64,000 bases of DNA from Ficedula albicollis (Eukaryota > Chordata > Aves > Passeriformes > Muscicapidae): positions 14,407,954 through 14,471,953 of the forward strand of contig NC_021677.1 of the NCBI RefSeq assembly GCF_000247815.1. Reading direction: 5' to 3'. The notes beneath the pieces are model-generated. The model was not told where the DNA came from. It searched no databases and saw only the letters and a program-made list of their open reading frames with translations. The stretch's first letter is position 1. Each line of letters starts with the position of its first letter. The translations under genes were made by a program, and so were the position numbers. Of the stretch, positions 11,093 to 26,812 are shown in pieces.

Positions 11093-12335
11093 TCATCATA
11101 CCCTGAGGTGATATATAACATCCTTTTCCTTGGCAGAGGAAATGATAAATTGTGATATTAACTTCCCAGGACATCCTGCAAAAGCTCTAAAGACGGCAAC
11201 ACTGATTACCACAGACAGGATACACCCAGCTTGCCATGCCTAAAGCTCTGTCCAGTGCTGTTCAACCTGGGGTTCCAGCAACTGAACAGATGTAAAGTTA
11301 GCTATGCTACCTCTTTTCCTCCTTCTCTTATAGCCCAAGTGCCTCTTAATGAGTTCTATAACAACCACTTGCACTAACGTGCTACACCTGTTCAGACACT
11401 GCCTTTCACAAATGTACCACGGTTGTGCCTAAAACGGGAAAAAAAAGAATTTTTAAAAACTTCTTCCCACAAACAAAATACAGTAGAAAAAGCAATGAGA
11501 AAGACAGTTGCAAAGATAAATACAATAGAAGGCAGTTAAACTCAGAAGCAGAAGGAAAGCAGAATACATCTAGGAAGAAAAGAAACCCAAACCCAAAACT
11601 GAGCTTTGAGAGGGTGGGGGTTTTGTTTATTTCAGAAGTAAGCCAATAGATTAAAATCTAAACCAAGATTTCCCATATGAGACATTAAGATTCTCAGCAA
11701 ACGAAAGAGATGTGAAAAAAAGACCAAAAAAAAAGTATCACTAAAGAGCTACACAAGTCAGCATTTCTATAAAAATCTTTCTGTCCTCAAAGAGCCTTAT
11801 GAAAGTTAACTAAAATAATCAAAATAAAATAACTGGTAAGGAAATCTACATCCAAATGTTTTGGAAGCAATCATCAGGCAGGTAGGCAGCACAACTCCCT
11901 ATAAATGTCAGTATCACACAATGGAAGCCTTCATTCTCATTTCTGATTCACGGATCAGCAGCACGTGAATAGATCCTTGGATTACTTTAATTACTAACAT
12001 GCAAACCCATACATGAGCTTGAATATACATGCACTAAGAAGCAAGGTTTGGAGGCTCATTTCTAAACTGCTTATAAAACTGGTTCCAAGAAGGGCAGCTA
12101 CAATACCAGACACCTGTAGCCTCCTTGAGCAGTTTCTGAAATGACCAGAGCAGAATTACAAAGGTGCACTCTCCACACACATTGCATATTAAAACCTGCC
12201 ATGCTGATAGCATAGGGTTAAAATGTTTCTAAAATCATGGGAATTGTATACAATAGATTCAGGAGTAGAAAGAAAGGTTGAGTCTGGTACGTCTGGGAAA
12301 GGGAACTAGGCCCTGGGAACAAATGTTGAGCTTTG

Positions 12336-12815
12336 TCTTTATTAGAGCATGTGAAACTGCACCTGTGTAATCATCATATGATAAATGATATGATTGTTAA
12401 ATGCAATGATTGTTTGCTAACTGAATATAATTATTGTTTAATCATAATAAGAATCATGAGAAACAATGCAATCATAAGAATCATGAGAAAGGATGTTTGG
12501 GGGACCCGATGAAAATTACAAGAATTCATGCTTGGATCAGACCAACGTATACAACAGAACAATATGGGTTTAATAATTTTATTAGAGCATGTGAAACTGC
12601 ACCTGTGTAATCATCATATGATAAATGATATGATTGTTAAATGCAATGATTGTTTGCTAACTGAATATAATTATTGTTTAATCATAATAAGAATCATGAG
12701 AAACAATGCAATCATAAGAATCATGAGAAAGGATGTTTGGGGGACCCGATGAAAATTACAAGAATTCATGCTTGGATCAGACCAACGTATACAACAGAAC
12801 AATATGGGTTTAATA
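12336..12815. repeat. 240-bp tandem duplication inside the LTR
   Basis: The block beginning ATTAGAGCATGTGAAACTGC occurs at 12341 and again at 12581, with essentially identical sequence through the following 235 bases. The units are about 12336-12575 and 12576-12815. Confidence 0.95.
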
Positions 12816-13077
12816 ATTAATATATAGTTACATAACAAAAAGGGTATAAAAACATGTTCATCTCAAATCCATGTCAGAGTCAGATTTGGGCAATGTAATC
12901 ATAAGAATCATGAGAAAGGATGTTTGGGGGACCCGATGAAAATTACAAGAATTCATGCTTGGATCAGACCAACGTATACAACAGAACAATATGGGTTTAA
13001 TAATTAATATATAGTTACATAACAAAAAGGGTATAAAAACATGTTCATCTCAAATCCATGTCAGAGTCAGATTTGGG
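12704..13077. repeat. 187-bp tandem duplication inside the LTR, including the TATA motif
   Basis: The units are 12704-12890 and 12891-13077, each ending CAGATTTGGG. They differ at one visible base (CAATGCAATC versus CAATGTAATC). This duplication overlaps the end of the 240-bp one, so two events have occurred. Confidence 0.93.
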
Positions 13078-13498
13078 TTGGTACCCCTGATTCCCAGAGC
13101 TCTCCAATAAAAGCACCTGCATATAATCATCCTGTGATTATGTGTTTCAATGCTAACAATGTCACCTCATCACATCAAAGACCAACTACAGCCAAGCTCA
13201 TTTACTGAGCTTCACCTCTCTGCAAGGAAATTTAGCACAGTCTGAGAACTGATTTTCTCATTTGCACTAAAAGCATTCCAGGACTTGACAGCTCAGGAAC
13301 CCTGTACCCTGTGATGCAGCACTGCCCTTCAGCTTTTGCTCCAATGTGGCCCATGGCTCTGTGTCCCAAAGAAATCTACTTTACTCCATTTGAACTGCAA
13401 CAGACAGAGAGGCAAAGCAATCCACACATTATCAGTCAAAATCCTGTCAGAAACAAGTTGAAGCAAATTAGTACCTTAGAAATGACTTGCAGTACTTT

Positions 13499-13695
13499 GT
13501 AGTATATCATCTTAGTATAATGATGTCCGTGTAAATTATCTTACAAAGTTAAACACGTCATGTTTTGCCATTGGTAACCTAATATGGCAAAGCTTCGTAG
13601 TATACTCATCTTAGTATAATGATGTCCGTGTAAATTGTCTTACAAAGTTAAACACGTCATGCTTTGCCATTGGTAACCTAATATGGCAAAGCTTC
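13499..13695. repeat. 98-bp tandem duplication carrying a hairpin
   Basis: Copy 1 is 13499-13596 and copy 2 is 13597-13695, with three visible differences. Each copy holds an inverted repeat, TTTGCCAT then 12 bases then ATGGCAAA. In copy 2 the arms extend to 10 bp (GCTTTGCCAT and ATGGCAAAGC at 13661-13670 and 13683-13692). Confidence 0.93.
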
Positions 13696-15620
13696 ATTCA
13701 ATTATTGCATTTCAACTGTACCCTCTGTTTAAAAATTCTGTTTAAAAAACTGTGTAGGACTCAAGCATCTTTTTCAGCCTAAATGATTTTGTGCCTAAGG
13801 AGCACCTTTGAAAACTGCTAAACAGCAGGGACAAATGTAGATTGATCTATTCTGTTGGGAAACCTTATAAAGAATTAAAGTGATGGGGAAGCAGTTTTCA
13901 GGCTTTGTTTTGCTGCACTGTGACCAACAGCCCTATCCAGGAGCAGGTTTGTAAAGCAGCTTGACAGATAAGCTCTTTCCCGACTGCCTCTAACATGACA
14001 AATCACACAAAATTTAAATTAAGTCTTCTCATCAGCAGCTTTTCTTAATACTGAGTAACAACTGAAAACACAGCAAAACAATTCATACATGAATATCCAT
14101 TTTCTGTAATATTGCTGATAGAAGTCTTGTTCACCTTCATTCAGTAACAGAATAAAATAACCTTCTGAAGTGTAGCCTTTTTAAAAGCACTGAACCATAC
14201 ACACGTTCTACAAACACTAATAAAGTGTTTTATATGCAGTGTAAATGAATATGCATCAGACTGCAGATAAAGCAGGCAAAATAAGGCAACACAAGTCACT
14301 ATACCATCCAAGCAGCAGCTGAACTATTCTGGCTTTCAATAATGATTGCTAAGTTGGTTAAATCAACAGAAGAATAGGAATGTTTAACCTTTAGGAAAGA
14401 GCAGGTCAAGCTGTTCTCAGAACAATACTGGAGTAGCAAACAGAGATTATTTACGCTGAAGTCAGTGATTTCCTTCAAAACATGGCACATGATTCTGATA
14501 GATTTGTAGCTGCTTTGATGTCAGCATTCAAGTACCAAATATTGGACTGTAAAACAGAATTTATGAAATAATTTTGGCACCCAAACGAAGTCCCAAGGGG
14601 CCTAGACCAAACACCAGCAGCAGACAGAAATACCAGCAGTAGAATTGCCTTTAGCAATGGTCAATATTTACACAGGTGGCAATGCAAGATCAATGCAAGT
14701 GATCAATTCTGCCAAACCCGATTCTCCAGTGGAGCACCTGTGCAGTTCAGTTATTGCAACGGGCTTGCACATGCAGTGCAAACAATTCCACTTGTGTCAT
14801 CCACTGCAGGCAACTTGCAGGGGCTCTCACAGGCTGGGGAGATTCTTTTATTTGCTTGTTTTTCACTAGCATGTTACAACACTTTACCTGTTCTTCCTTA
14901 TTTGCCAAGACGTTAACTTCTCCAATGGGGAGTCCCTGTTTCTCCCTAAATACTCTTCAGGGTATAACTCCCTGAGAACATCAGGAATGGTTCATCCACC
15001 ACATACATCCTTGCCTGTGTCACTCCTCTGGCAATGCCAGTTCCTCAGAAGGCAGCTTTCCACACTGTAAGTGGCCATTTGTCTTCACTGCCCAGAGGCC
15101 TCTGCCCTTCATCCTGAACTGGCATTTCCAAAGCTTCTGCTACAGATCCACCACGGGGTTCCCAGCAGCTGACTCTGCAGTGAGACTGTCTTAGAATACA
15201 CACACGATGATTCCTCAACCGCTGCTTTCAATTTCTGGTTGTGACAAAGTAAATAGTAGGTAACAAGCATGTTTAAATTTGCCTCACTTCAGGTTCTAAC
15301 AACTCCTGCCAAGAGAAAGATAAAACACTCAGCTTATCAGCTCACACTGTCTTCCTCTCCCAAAACCGATTCAACATTAGGTTCATATATTTTCTTCCTA
15401 AAAAAGCAGAGATTCTTTTCTTCCAGTTTTACATCTGCTGCCACAACACCCAAGCAGAACCCTTAGCTGGAAAAAAACGCAGAAATTTCTTCTATTAAAA
15501 GTTGCTTCATACAGAGGGAAAAAAAAATGAACAAATACTTTATGCTTTCCTTTCTGGAATGGTATTGTGGTCCCCATTTTCATATGCTTTTGCCAGGAGA
15601 AAAAAAAAAAAAAAAAAAGA

Positions 15621-16297
<677 letters not shown>

Positions 16298-19229
16298 CGA
16301 CAGGAATAGGAAAAGCTGGAGATTCTACCAGTCAGCATTTAAACCTCGATAGTCTGGAACTTTACTATCAGGTCAGTCAAGTCGAGAGCAAAAGCCCTTC
16401 TCACCCCCGCCAACATTTCACACTGTGTATCTTGCAGTTCCTCCCTTGGAGGCTGATGTAATCCAAAGCATTTTGAGCCCCGTTTGGAGGCAAGTTTTCA
16501 GCAGACAATAAATGCACACACATCAATCGATGGGAGTCTGGTCCTACAGCAGCAATCTGCACTTCACAGTTCACAGCCATTCCCATTATTTCTCATGCAG
16601 GGCTTCTCTTGCCTGTGGGCAAACGCTCAATAATTTGTAGATTAGAATTCGATGGGCAGGCTCTGTAACCCAAACTCCTCTGAACAAACTCTGGGATTCT
16701 GTGAAGTGTTTCACTTCACAAATACTTAATTCCTCGTGGCTACTTGCATCTGCCAGCTTCACTGGAGGCTGCTTTCTATCATCCTGACTTAAAGTGAGGC
16801 TTCACAAGTGCTGACGTGGATGATGAGCCCTTTCGGGTTTGCGTCACCTCTTTGTGGTTAAATTGTATCAGATTTCTGTAAATTCTGAACACCAAAGTTT
16901 CGCCCTCAGTTAAAAGGAATTGGGAGCAATAGGAGGTGTTTATATTGTCATTTATAGTTTATTAGAAACTACGGTGAAATAAAAGAATGACTTGGTTCCA
17001 ACCGTCCTCAGGGTTTTCTCTTTTTTTAAAGCTACAAGAAAATTTCGTATTTTAAAGAATGGCTACAATAAAAATATCTGAAAGTGCTTTGCCACGTCAT
17101 GTGAAACACGTGGCATAATACAGCATACCAATTTCACTAAAAAGAGTGACACGATCTATTTAAACCTCTCTAAAATCAACATTACATCTCATAACTATTA
17201 TCAAGCCTAGTCAAAGCAAGACCACACTGAAAATCTAATGAACTGCTAATATGAACGCAGGTAACAAGATACAGCAGTGAAACCCCTGTGGAATATTAGA
17301 GGATAAAACCTGGGGCTATACTCAGCAACTGCTGTGAAGATGATTAGCAGCACATCATTAATAGCTTAGACAGTAGTTCATGTATGTACTGTCTTATTTA
17401 GAAACAAAACCTGATGCAACTAACAGGACACCAAAAGGCTGATTTCAGCAATGTTCCTTTTGAATCTGGATTTCCATAGGGAGATGAACAAGCAGATTTG
17501 TTTTTACAGGGACATGATGTAATATCTGCTTTATCCAGCCCTCTCTTTTACAATACAAGGCCACATTATTTCTTGGAGTTTTTATACAGTTTCCACTTTG
17601 AACTAAACACTACCTGTATAGTGTGTATATATATATTTATATATACTTTGAATATACGCTACTTGTTCATGTCACTGTTTTTAGTTAGGTGCACTGTAAA
17701 GTTTAAAACAGAGAGAAATACAGAGGATATGCTCATTAATGCAGGAACTAACATTTATGGAAACCCGGTAATTTTATATACCAGTAAATGTGCAATTAGT
17801 CTATATGGTGCTTTTAATAAAAGTATTTAAAATAATTATATTCTTCTTATATAAACACACTTAATGTACTAGCTTTAACACAGTAGAGTTGTTTAGATGT
17901 CCAGTGATTGTAAAACCTCCATGGGCTCTCTTTTAAAGCCCAGCAGCTGCAAATAGCTTCAGGCAGTGCCAAGTGCAGCTCTGCTTTTGCTCAGACTGGG
18001 GCCAACTTCAGAGTTAAAAGCTGTACCAGCAATGTGCTAAACCAAACTATTTCAACTATGGATTCAATTGCACTCTCACTCCATGAGTTAATCAGGAATT
18101 AGCAAATCCTAATTCTGCCTTTTCTGAAATGAGTAGCTAAACCCTCATCCATTGCACAACAAGTAGGATCCCCTCCCTCCACCATCACATCCGCAATGGA
18201 GAATAGGGCAGATGTTTCATCAACTCATCATCATGGCTTGAAACTACTTGTGACAAAAAAAGTAGAGGCACACACAGTAAAGCTGCATGGGGAAACTGAG
18301 AATGTAAAGAGAAGCTTTAAACATCTAAAATAAGAATTAAAATAACCCAGTGACAACTTAGTGAAACAGCTTAAGACTGATCAAATGGGCATCTAAATAT
18401 GCTAAAGTATTTTAGATAATTTGTATTACTTATGTTATGAGCCAGACTCCTATGTAGAGTCAGAGACAAATTAAACATACCTAAATATAAAAAAGTAGAT
18501 TTTATAGGATTTTAAACCCACAATGGAATCTGATTAATTTCACATCTACCATATGGTTGGTACATATTATCAACTGGTCATGCTATTAGTGAACATTACC
18601 AAAGTTTTACTAATGGTACAGACACACTGATATTCACTAGTTCTGACACCACCAAAATGAAGACACTGTACAACTGACAATATGGGTTTTTTTTCTGGTT
18701 TTCTCCCAGTTTTTGCTAAAAACAACTACCTCTCATTTACTCTGGGCTTAAGCAAGCTAATCATAGAAACAGAACTCTGGCACTCTGTTGAAGAGCAAAC
18801 AGAAGAAGTGTCACCCCAGCTGCTGGCTACCAAGGAGAAAATATTTTTTATCCAAATAAGCACGCATGACTTATAATTTGGGTCCTCCCAGAGGAATGGA
18901 ACCCAGGATATTAATGTATGAAAAGACCACGTGCACCTCCTCCGGCCAGACTTCATCCAGGCAAGCCAGTGGGTTATTTCACACTGAATCCACATGTTAC
19001 TGATAGCTCGAACTAAAACACGAACTGCTGAAGTACAGACCTCAGAACAGGATAAGAAATATAGCAAAAGCCTTCCGCCAGTCCTCCCCGCAGCGCTGTT
19101 AAAGGTGATTCCTTCTCGGCACACACACAGAAACCTCAGACAACGCAGACCATTCCCCCAAAACTTGTCACTTTGTCTCCGACTCGCACTTGAGACGTGG
19201 CAGACTTGTGTTTTCAGAGCAAACAAAAG
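16298..19229. other. Non-coding stretch between G run 1 and the CpG-rich island
   Basis: I recognise no exon or transposon here. It is AT-rich, with an AT dinucleotide-rich patch near 17625-17650. One E-box-type inverted repeat at 17090-17115 is listed separately. Confidence 0.6.
17090..17115. promoter_or_regulatory. Inverted repeat with nested E-box-like motifs
   Basis: Perfect 8-bp arms, TGCCACGT (17090-17097) and ACGTGGCA (17108-17115), flank a loop containing CATGTG. The right arm overlaps CACGTG and the centre reads TCATGTGA, motifs that bHLH-zip factors of the MYC/MITF/USF type can bind. The motif is seen; function is inferred. Confidence 0.35.
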
Positions 19230-19342
19230 GACTTAGCCGGCTCTCAGGCACTGCCTTCCCCCGCAGCAGCGCTGCGCTCCCGGGCTGCCGGCGCTGCCCG
19301 GCCGGGAGGCGAAGGCGCGGCCGCCGCTCCCGGCCCGGGGCT
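19230..19342. promoter_or_regulatory. CpG-rich left flank of G run 2, candidate SPTY2D1 promoter side
   Basis: The sequence shifts abruptly to very high GC with many CpG, for example GCCGGGAGGCGAAGGCGCGG. This is typical of a vertebrate CpG-island promoter. It is the first such island upstream of the minus-strand gene, and with the CpG-rich right flank (20118-20210) it brackets a run of 775 G. The link to SPTY2D1 is inferred. Confidence 0.5.
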
Positions 19343-20119
<777 letters not shown>

Positions 20120-20259
20120 GCCGGTACCGGCGATTGCCGCTCCGCCCATCTCGGTGCGCCCCTGAAACGCCGTACCGAGGCGGCGAGGGCGTGCGGTGAC
20201 GGGACAAGGGGTGGTGGCTTCAGGCTGGCACGGAGTCGGTTCAGATTCGGTGTCACCAA

Positions 20260-20469
20260 GAAATGCTTTACTGTGAGGGTGGCGAGGCGCCGGGAGCGCT
20301 TGCCCAGAGAAGTTGTGGGTTCCCCATCCCGGGGAGTGGTCAAGGCCAGGTTGGATAGGGCTTGACACAACCTGGCCCAGTGAAAGTGTCCCTGCCCGCA
20401 GCAGGGGGTCAGAACTAGATGATCATCAAGTCCCTTCCAACCCAATCAATTCTGTGATTCTGTGATTAC
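20260..20469 (+). mobile_element. CR1 LINE 3' tail (copy 1)
   Basis: The sequence reads GCTTGCCCAGAGAAGTTGTGG, AAGGCCAGGTTGGATAGGGC, GTGTCCCTGCCCGCAGCAGG and CAAGTCCCTTCCAACCCAAT, then TTCTGTGATTCTGTGATT, the classic avian CR1 3' end. It is strongly 5'-truncated, and its end is interrupted by the LTR at 20470. Confidence 0.9.
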
Positions 20470-21058
20470 TGTGATAATTGATAAAAGGTTCGTGTTAATC
20501 TTAGAAGTTTTGGAGTTTGTATAAACCAGAATACTTAGGTGAGGCATGGACTTAGATAAAGGAAAATATATGATTAAATCATCCTGTTTTAAATTCCCCT
20601 GTTATGAATATTATGTTTTCTAAATAAGTTATATCTACTACCAGTTTGCAAAACAAGACTTTCCGATAGTCTGACAGATTTTGCAAAATCAGACTTCCTG
20701 CCTTTGTCTAATCAATTGCTGCCTATCTACTAAAGACCAGACTTCCCGACTTCTGCCATTCCTTATCTACCAAGACCCGATGGTTATCTATGAGACTTGA
20801 CAAATCACCTAAGAGACTTCACGGATGTTTTTGGACCACCACTGCTTACCTGGCAAAATTATGACAGCAAAAACCCAACGATTATTGATTACAGCGAGAA
20901 AACCGTTCCATAAAGAGAAGCTGCAAACCGAAGTTCGACGGAGCGTGGAGTGGGCAGTGACCCCTCTGCCTCCCCAGCGCTGCGTTGCTCCATCTATATA
21001 AAATAAAGCAATCTAAATTTTGATGAATATCGAGACTTTTTGTTTCTCATTTATAACA
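20470..21058 (+). mobile_element. Solo LTR (589 bp) with 4-bp target-site duplication (copy 1)
   Basis: The ends are near-perfect inverted repeats: TGTGATAA at the start and TTATAACA at the end (7 of 8 match). TTAC flanks both sides (20466-20469 and 21059-21062), a 4-bp target-site duplication as seen for class I (gamma-like) endogenous retroviruses. TATATAAAATAAAG near 20995 holds a TATA-like motif overlapping an AATAAA signal at 21002-21007. No retroviral genes are present. It sits in the tail of the CR1 copy. Confidence 0.8.
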
Positions 21059-21122
21059 TTACCACCCCCAACCTCGGCATGGGGATGTGCCAATAAAACA
21101 TCAAAAATTCCTACTTTCTTCT

Positions 21123-21127
<5 letters not shown>

Positions 21128-21177
<50 letters not shown>
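21128..21177. repeat. Poly-T tract (50 T), copy 1
   Basis: Fifty consecutive T follow CTTCTTCCTC and precede CAATAGCAACTC. The matching place in copy 2 carries 50 T, then C6, a long G run and 33 more T. Confidence 0.97.
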
Positions 21178-23395
21178 CAATAGCAACTCTCCATTTTTCA
21201 GTGACAGTGAGAATTGTGGGGTTTTGAAAGGAAAAAGCCTTTTGGGGCAATGTCCCGCAACTCCAAGCACACCCTGACACCTGCCCCTGTCTCTCCTGCA
21301 TTCCCAGCTGCCAGCTTGTCCCTGAGTGGACATCAGCTAGGCAGAAATCCTGTAACAAAGGAGGAATATGGATTAAGTTTCCTCAGCAATCTTTCTTGGC
21401 TTACTGAGGCTTCAAAGCCGGTTCTTGGCTTGTAGGGGTGCCACAGTTACTTCAGCAGTGCACTCCCTGCTGCAGGAATGCTGCCCGATAAACAGGGCTC
21501 CCAGGAGCAGTGCTGACCAGCAGAGTGGCCAAACAAAATGCTCAGTGCCTGTGTATGTTTATTTTTCTAAGTCTGACAAACCAGAAAATTGTGCAAGAAC
21601 ACCAGCTGACTGGACTCTTCCCTTGCATTGGTTACCAGGTCATTTCCTGGATCTGTTATCTGGGATCCATCCGACAAAAATTCCTCTACTCCACGCTGCT
21701 TCTCATAGAAATGTGGGCACTGAAAGGAAGCTTTTTTGCCTTCATTTAATCCTTCTTTAGCATAAATTCTTTAACATTGCTGGTACTTGACAACACTTTC
21801 AGTTCCTCCAGTTTCTTCCTGCCTTTTCCAGTTTCCCTTTGCCTCTAGTGCCCTTGCTTTTTTTGTCATATCTCATCTTCCTTTCTGGGCATAACTGTAA
21901 GTCACATTGCAGCCTGGTATAAAGATGCCCAGTGAGGCCTTAGCTGATGGGAGAGACAGGACAATGTATCTGAGCCAGGCACTGCACAGCTAATTTGCAG
22001 AGCTTTTGTAGTTCTTGATCTACAGGAGATCCAAGTTGTTCCTGTAATGCTTGCTCTGGTATTTCTGCATGGCATCACTCTGTGCAGGGTGGACAGTCCT
22101 CCTGACTCTGAAAAAATGACCTACCACTTTTTCTTGGGGCAGTCCTGATTTAACCCCTTGTCCTGTGAGAACTTATTCCTTCTCTCTTTTCCCCTTTTTA
22201 TTCCCATTTACTGACTTTTTACTTCTGACTCAGACCTAATCACCTCTTCGGTTCCTGCCCTCTTTGTATTATGATTTTCTTAATTTTTAGACTTCATAGT
22301 GTGGCTCTCTTCACAGGCAGTTGTTCATCAAATTTCTTCCCATTTTTGGCATTGTGTTTCCCTCTGTGCTACTGTCTATAAGGTTGTGATGCTATTTTCT
22401 GGCAGTCTTATCTGCTACCTCATCACTGCTGTGGTGTTTTCATCAGAATTTCCCTGCTCCAACTTGAATTTCTGGTATCTCCACTGTGCCCTTCCTTGAG
22501 AGGCTTTTAGTATGACTCAGGTTCCTGTGTGACAAAGTACTGACAGAGCAATGATTGCTCTTTGACTTTAGTGCGTGCTCCTTTGGTCCACGTTGGAGTT
22601 GGCAGGAGCACTTGGCTAAATGCAGACTTCATTCTGCTGACTGCGATCCTCTCGGGATGAGTGGAGGAAAAATCTCTGCCTGCATCTACAAGAGGAGTTA
22701 CAAGCAGGCCAGGGAATGGCATTGCAGCTGCAGTCTGTTGCATGTCACTCTTTGGAAACCCTTAACCACAGTTGTTGCCTTTTCCTGTAAATGACATTGC
22801 TGTGACATCACATCCCTCAGCAGAGGGGATTTACCTCTGTGTTTCTCCAGTGGGAGAAATAATAGCACTGTGTAAATGTATGCAGTGGGCATTTTATGGG
22901 GCAGCAGCAAGCCACGCTCAGCTGTGCTGGGATTCCCAGGCTGCCCCTGTGGCATTTAAACCCAGATCTAGCACAAGTTACACGTCAGCACAGTGCCTTG
23001 ATGTGGCCCAGCCTCTTCTTTTGGCAGACATCCTGCAACAAATGGGAACCTCCATGCTCTGTGTGCTTGCACCTCTGTCCTGCCTGTGCCTTCAGTCACT
23101 TCCCAAATTATCTTCACAACCTCTGCACACCTTTACAATGTGATGCACTGATCCAGACTAAGCTTGCCAGGATTTCCAAGCCCAGCTAGTCTGTCAGCAG
23201 CAAAAAGAAGAAACAACTTTGTGCCTTTAAGCGAAACTGATGTTTCTATAAAATACAAATCAGGATAGAAAATGCTTCTTCCCCTTTTTGTAGCTCTCTG
23301 ATTTGTCTGATTCTGTGCATATTTAACATCACCCTAACTTTGAGAGAATTGTAAAAGTCTGAGAATTTAAACCTACATCCTCCAGATAACCAATA

Positions 23396-25367
<1,972 letters not shown>

Positions 25368-25507
25368 GCCGGTACCGGCGATTGCCGCTCCGCCCATCTC
25401 GGTGCGCCCCTGAAACGCCGTACCGAGGCGGCGAGGGCGTGCGGTGACGGGACAAGGGGTGGTGGCTTCAGGCTGGCACGGAGTCGGTTCAGATTCGGTG
25501 TCACCAA

Positions 25508-25717
25508 GAAATGCTTTACTGTGAGGGTGGCGAGGCGCCGGGAGCGCTTGCCCAGAGAAGTTGTGGGTTCCCCATCCCGGGGAGTGGTCAAGGCCAGGTT
25601 GGATAGGGCTTGACACAACCTGGCCCAGTGAAAGTGTCCCTGCCCGCAGCAGGGGGTCAGAACTAGATGATCATCAAGTCCCTTCCAACCCAATCAATTC
25701 TGTGATTCTGTGATTAC
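25508..25717 (+). mobile_element. CR1 LINE 3' tail (copy 2)
   Basis: This is the duplicate of the CR1 tail at 20260-20469 with the same truncation point and the same LTR insertion site, as expected if the whole block was copied. Confidence 0.9.
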
Positions 25718-26306
25718 TGTGATAATTGATAAAAGGTTCGTGTTAATCTTAGAAGTTTTGGAGTTTGTATAAACCAGAATACTTAGGTGAGGCATGGACT
25801 TAGATAAAGGAAAATATATGATTAAATCATCCTGTTTTAAATTCCCCTGTTATGAATATTATGTTTTCTAAATAAGTTATATCTACTACCAGTTTGCAAA
25901 ACAAGACTTTCCGATAGTCTGACAGATTTTGCAAAATCAGACTTCCTGCCTTTGTCTAATCAATTGCTGCCTATCTACTAAAGACCAGACTTCCCGACTT
26001 CTGCCATTCCTTATCTACCAAGACCCGATGGTTATCTATGAGACTTGACAAATCACCTAAGAGACTTCACGGATGTTTTTGGACCACCACTGCTTACCTG
26101 GCAAAATTATGACAGCAAAAACCCAACGATTATTGATTACAGCGAGAAAACCGTTCCATAAAGAGAAGCTGCAAACCGAAGTTCGACGGAGCGTGGAGTG
26201 GGCAGTGACCCCTCTGCCTCCCCAGCGCTGCGTTGCTCCATCTATATAAAATAAAGCAATCTAAATTTTGATGAATATCGAGACTTTTTGTTTCTCATTT
26301 ATAACA
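25718..26306 (+). mobile_element. Solo LTR (copy 2)
   Basis: This is the duplicate of the LTR at 20470-21058, with the same TTAC flanks at 25714-25717 and 26307-26310. Identical flanks show it is not an independent insertion. Confidence 0.8.
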
Positions 26307-26370
26307 TTACCACCCCCAACCTCGGCATGGGGATGTGCCAATAAAACATCAAAAATTCCTACTTTCTTCT

Positions 26371-26812
<442 letters not shown>

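Larger units (their letters stand above)
12324..13158 (+). mobile_element. Solo-LTR-like element of an endogenous retrovirus, enlarged by internal duplications
   Basis: The element starts TGTTGAGC and ends GCTAACA, partly inverted ends. A TATA motif (GGGTATAAAA) occurs twice, near 12842 and 13030. An AATAAA signal is at 13106-13111, followed by a short U5-like tail. No internal retroviral genes are next to it. A 240-bp and a 187-bp duplication inside it make up half its length; without them it would be about 408 bp. No convincing target-site duplication is visible, so the 5' edge is tentative and the family is not assigned. Confidence 0.6.
9143..15599. other. Non-coding stretch upstream of exon 2 (probable SPTY2D1 intron 1)
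   Basis: No exon matching the short SPTY2D1 N-terminus could be found on the minus strand here. Apart from the CR1 copy, the LTR and the 98-bp duplication listed separately, the stretch is ordinary AT-rich sequence. The intron assignment depends on exon 1 lying further right. Confidence 0.5.
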
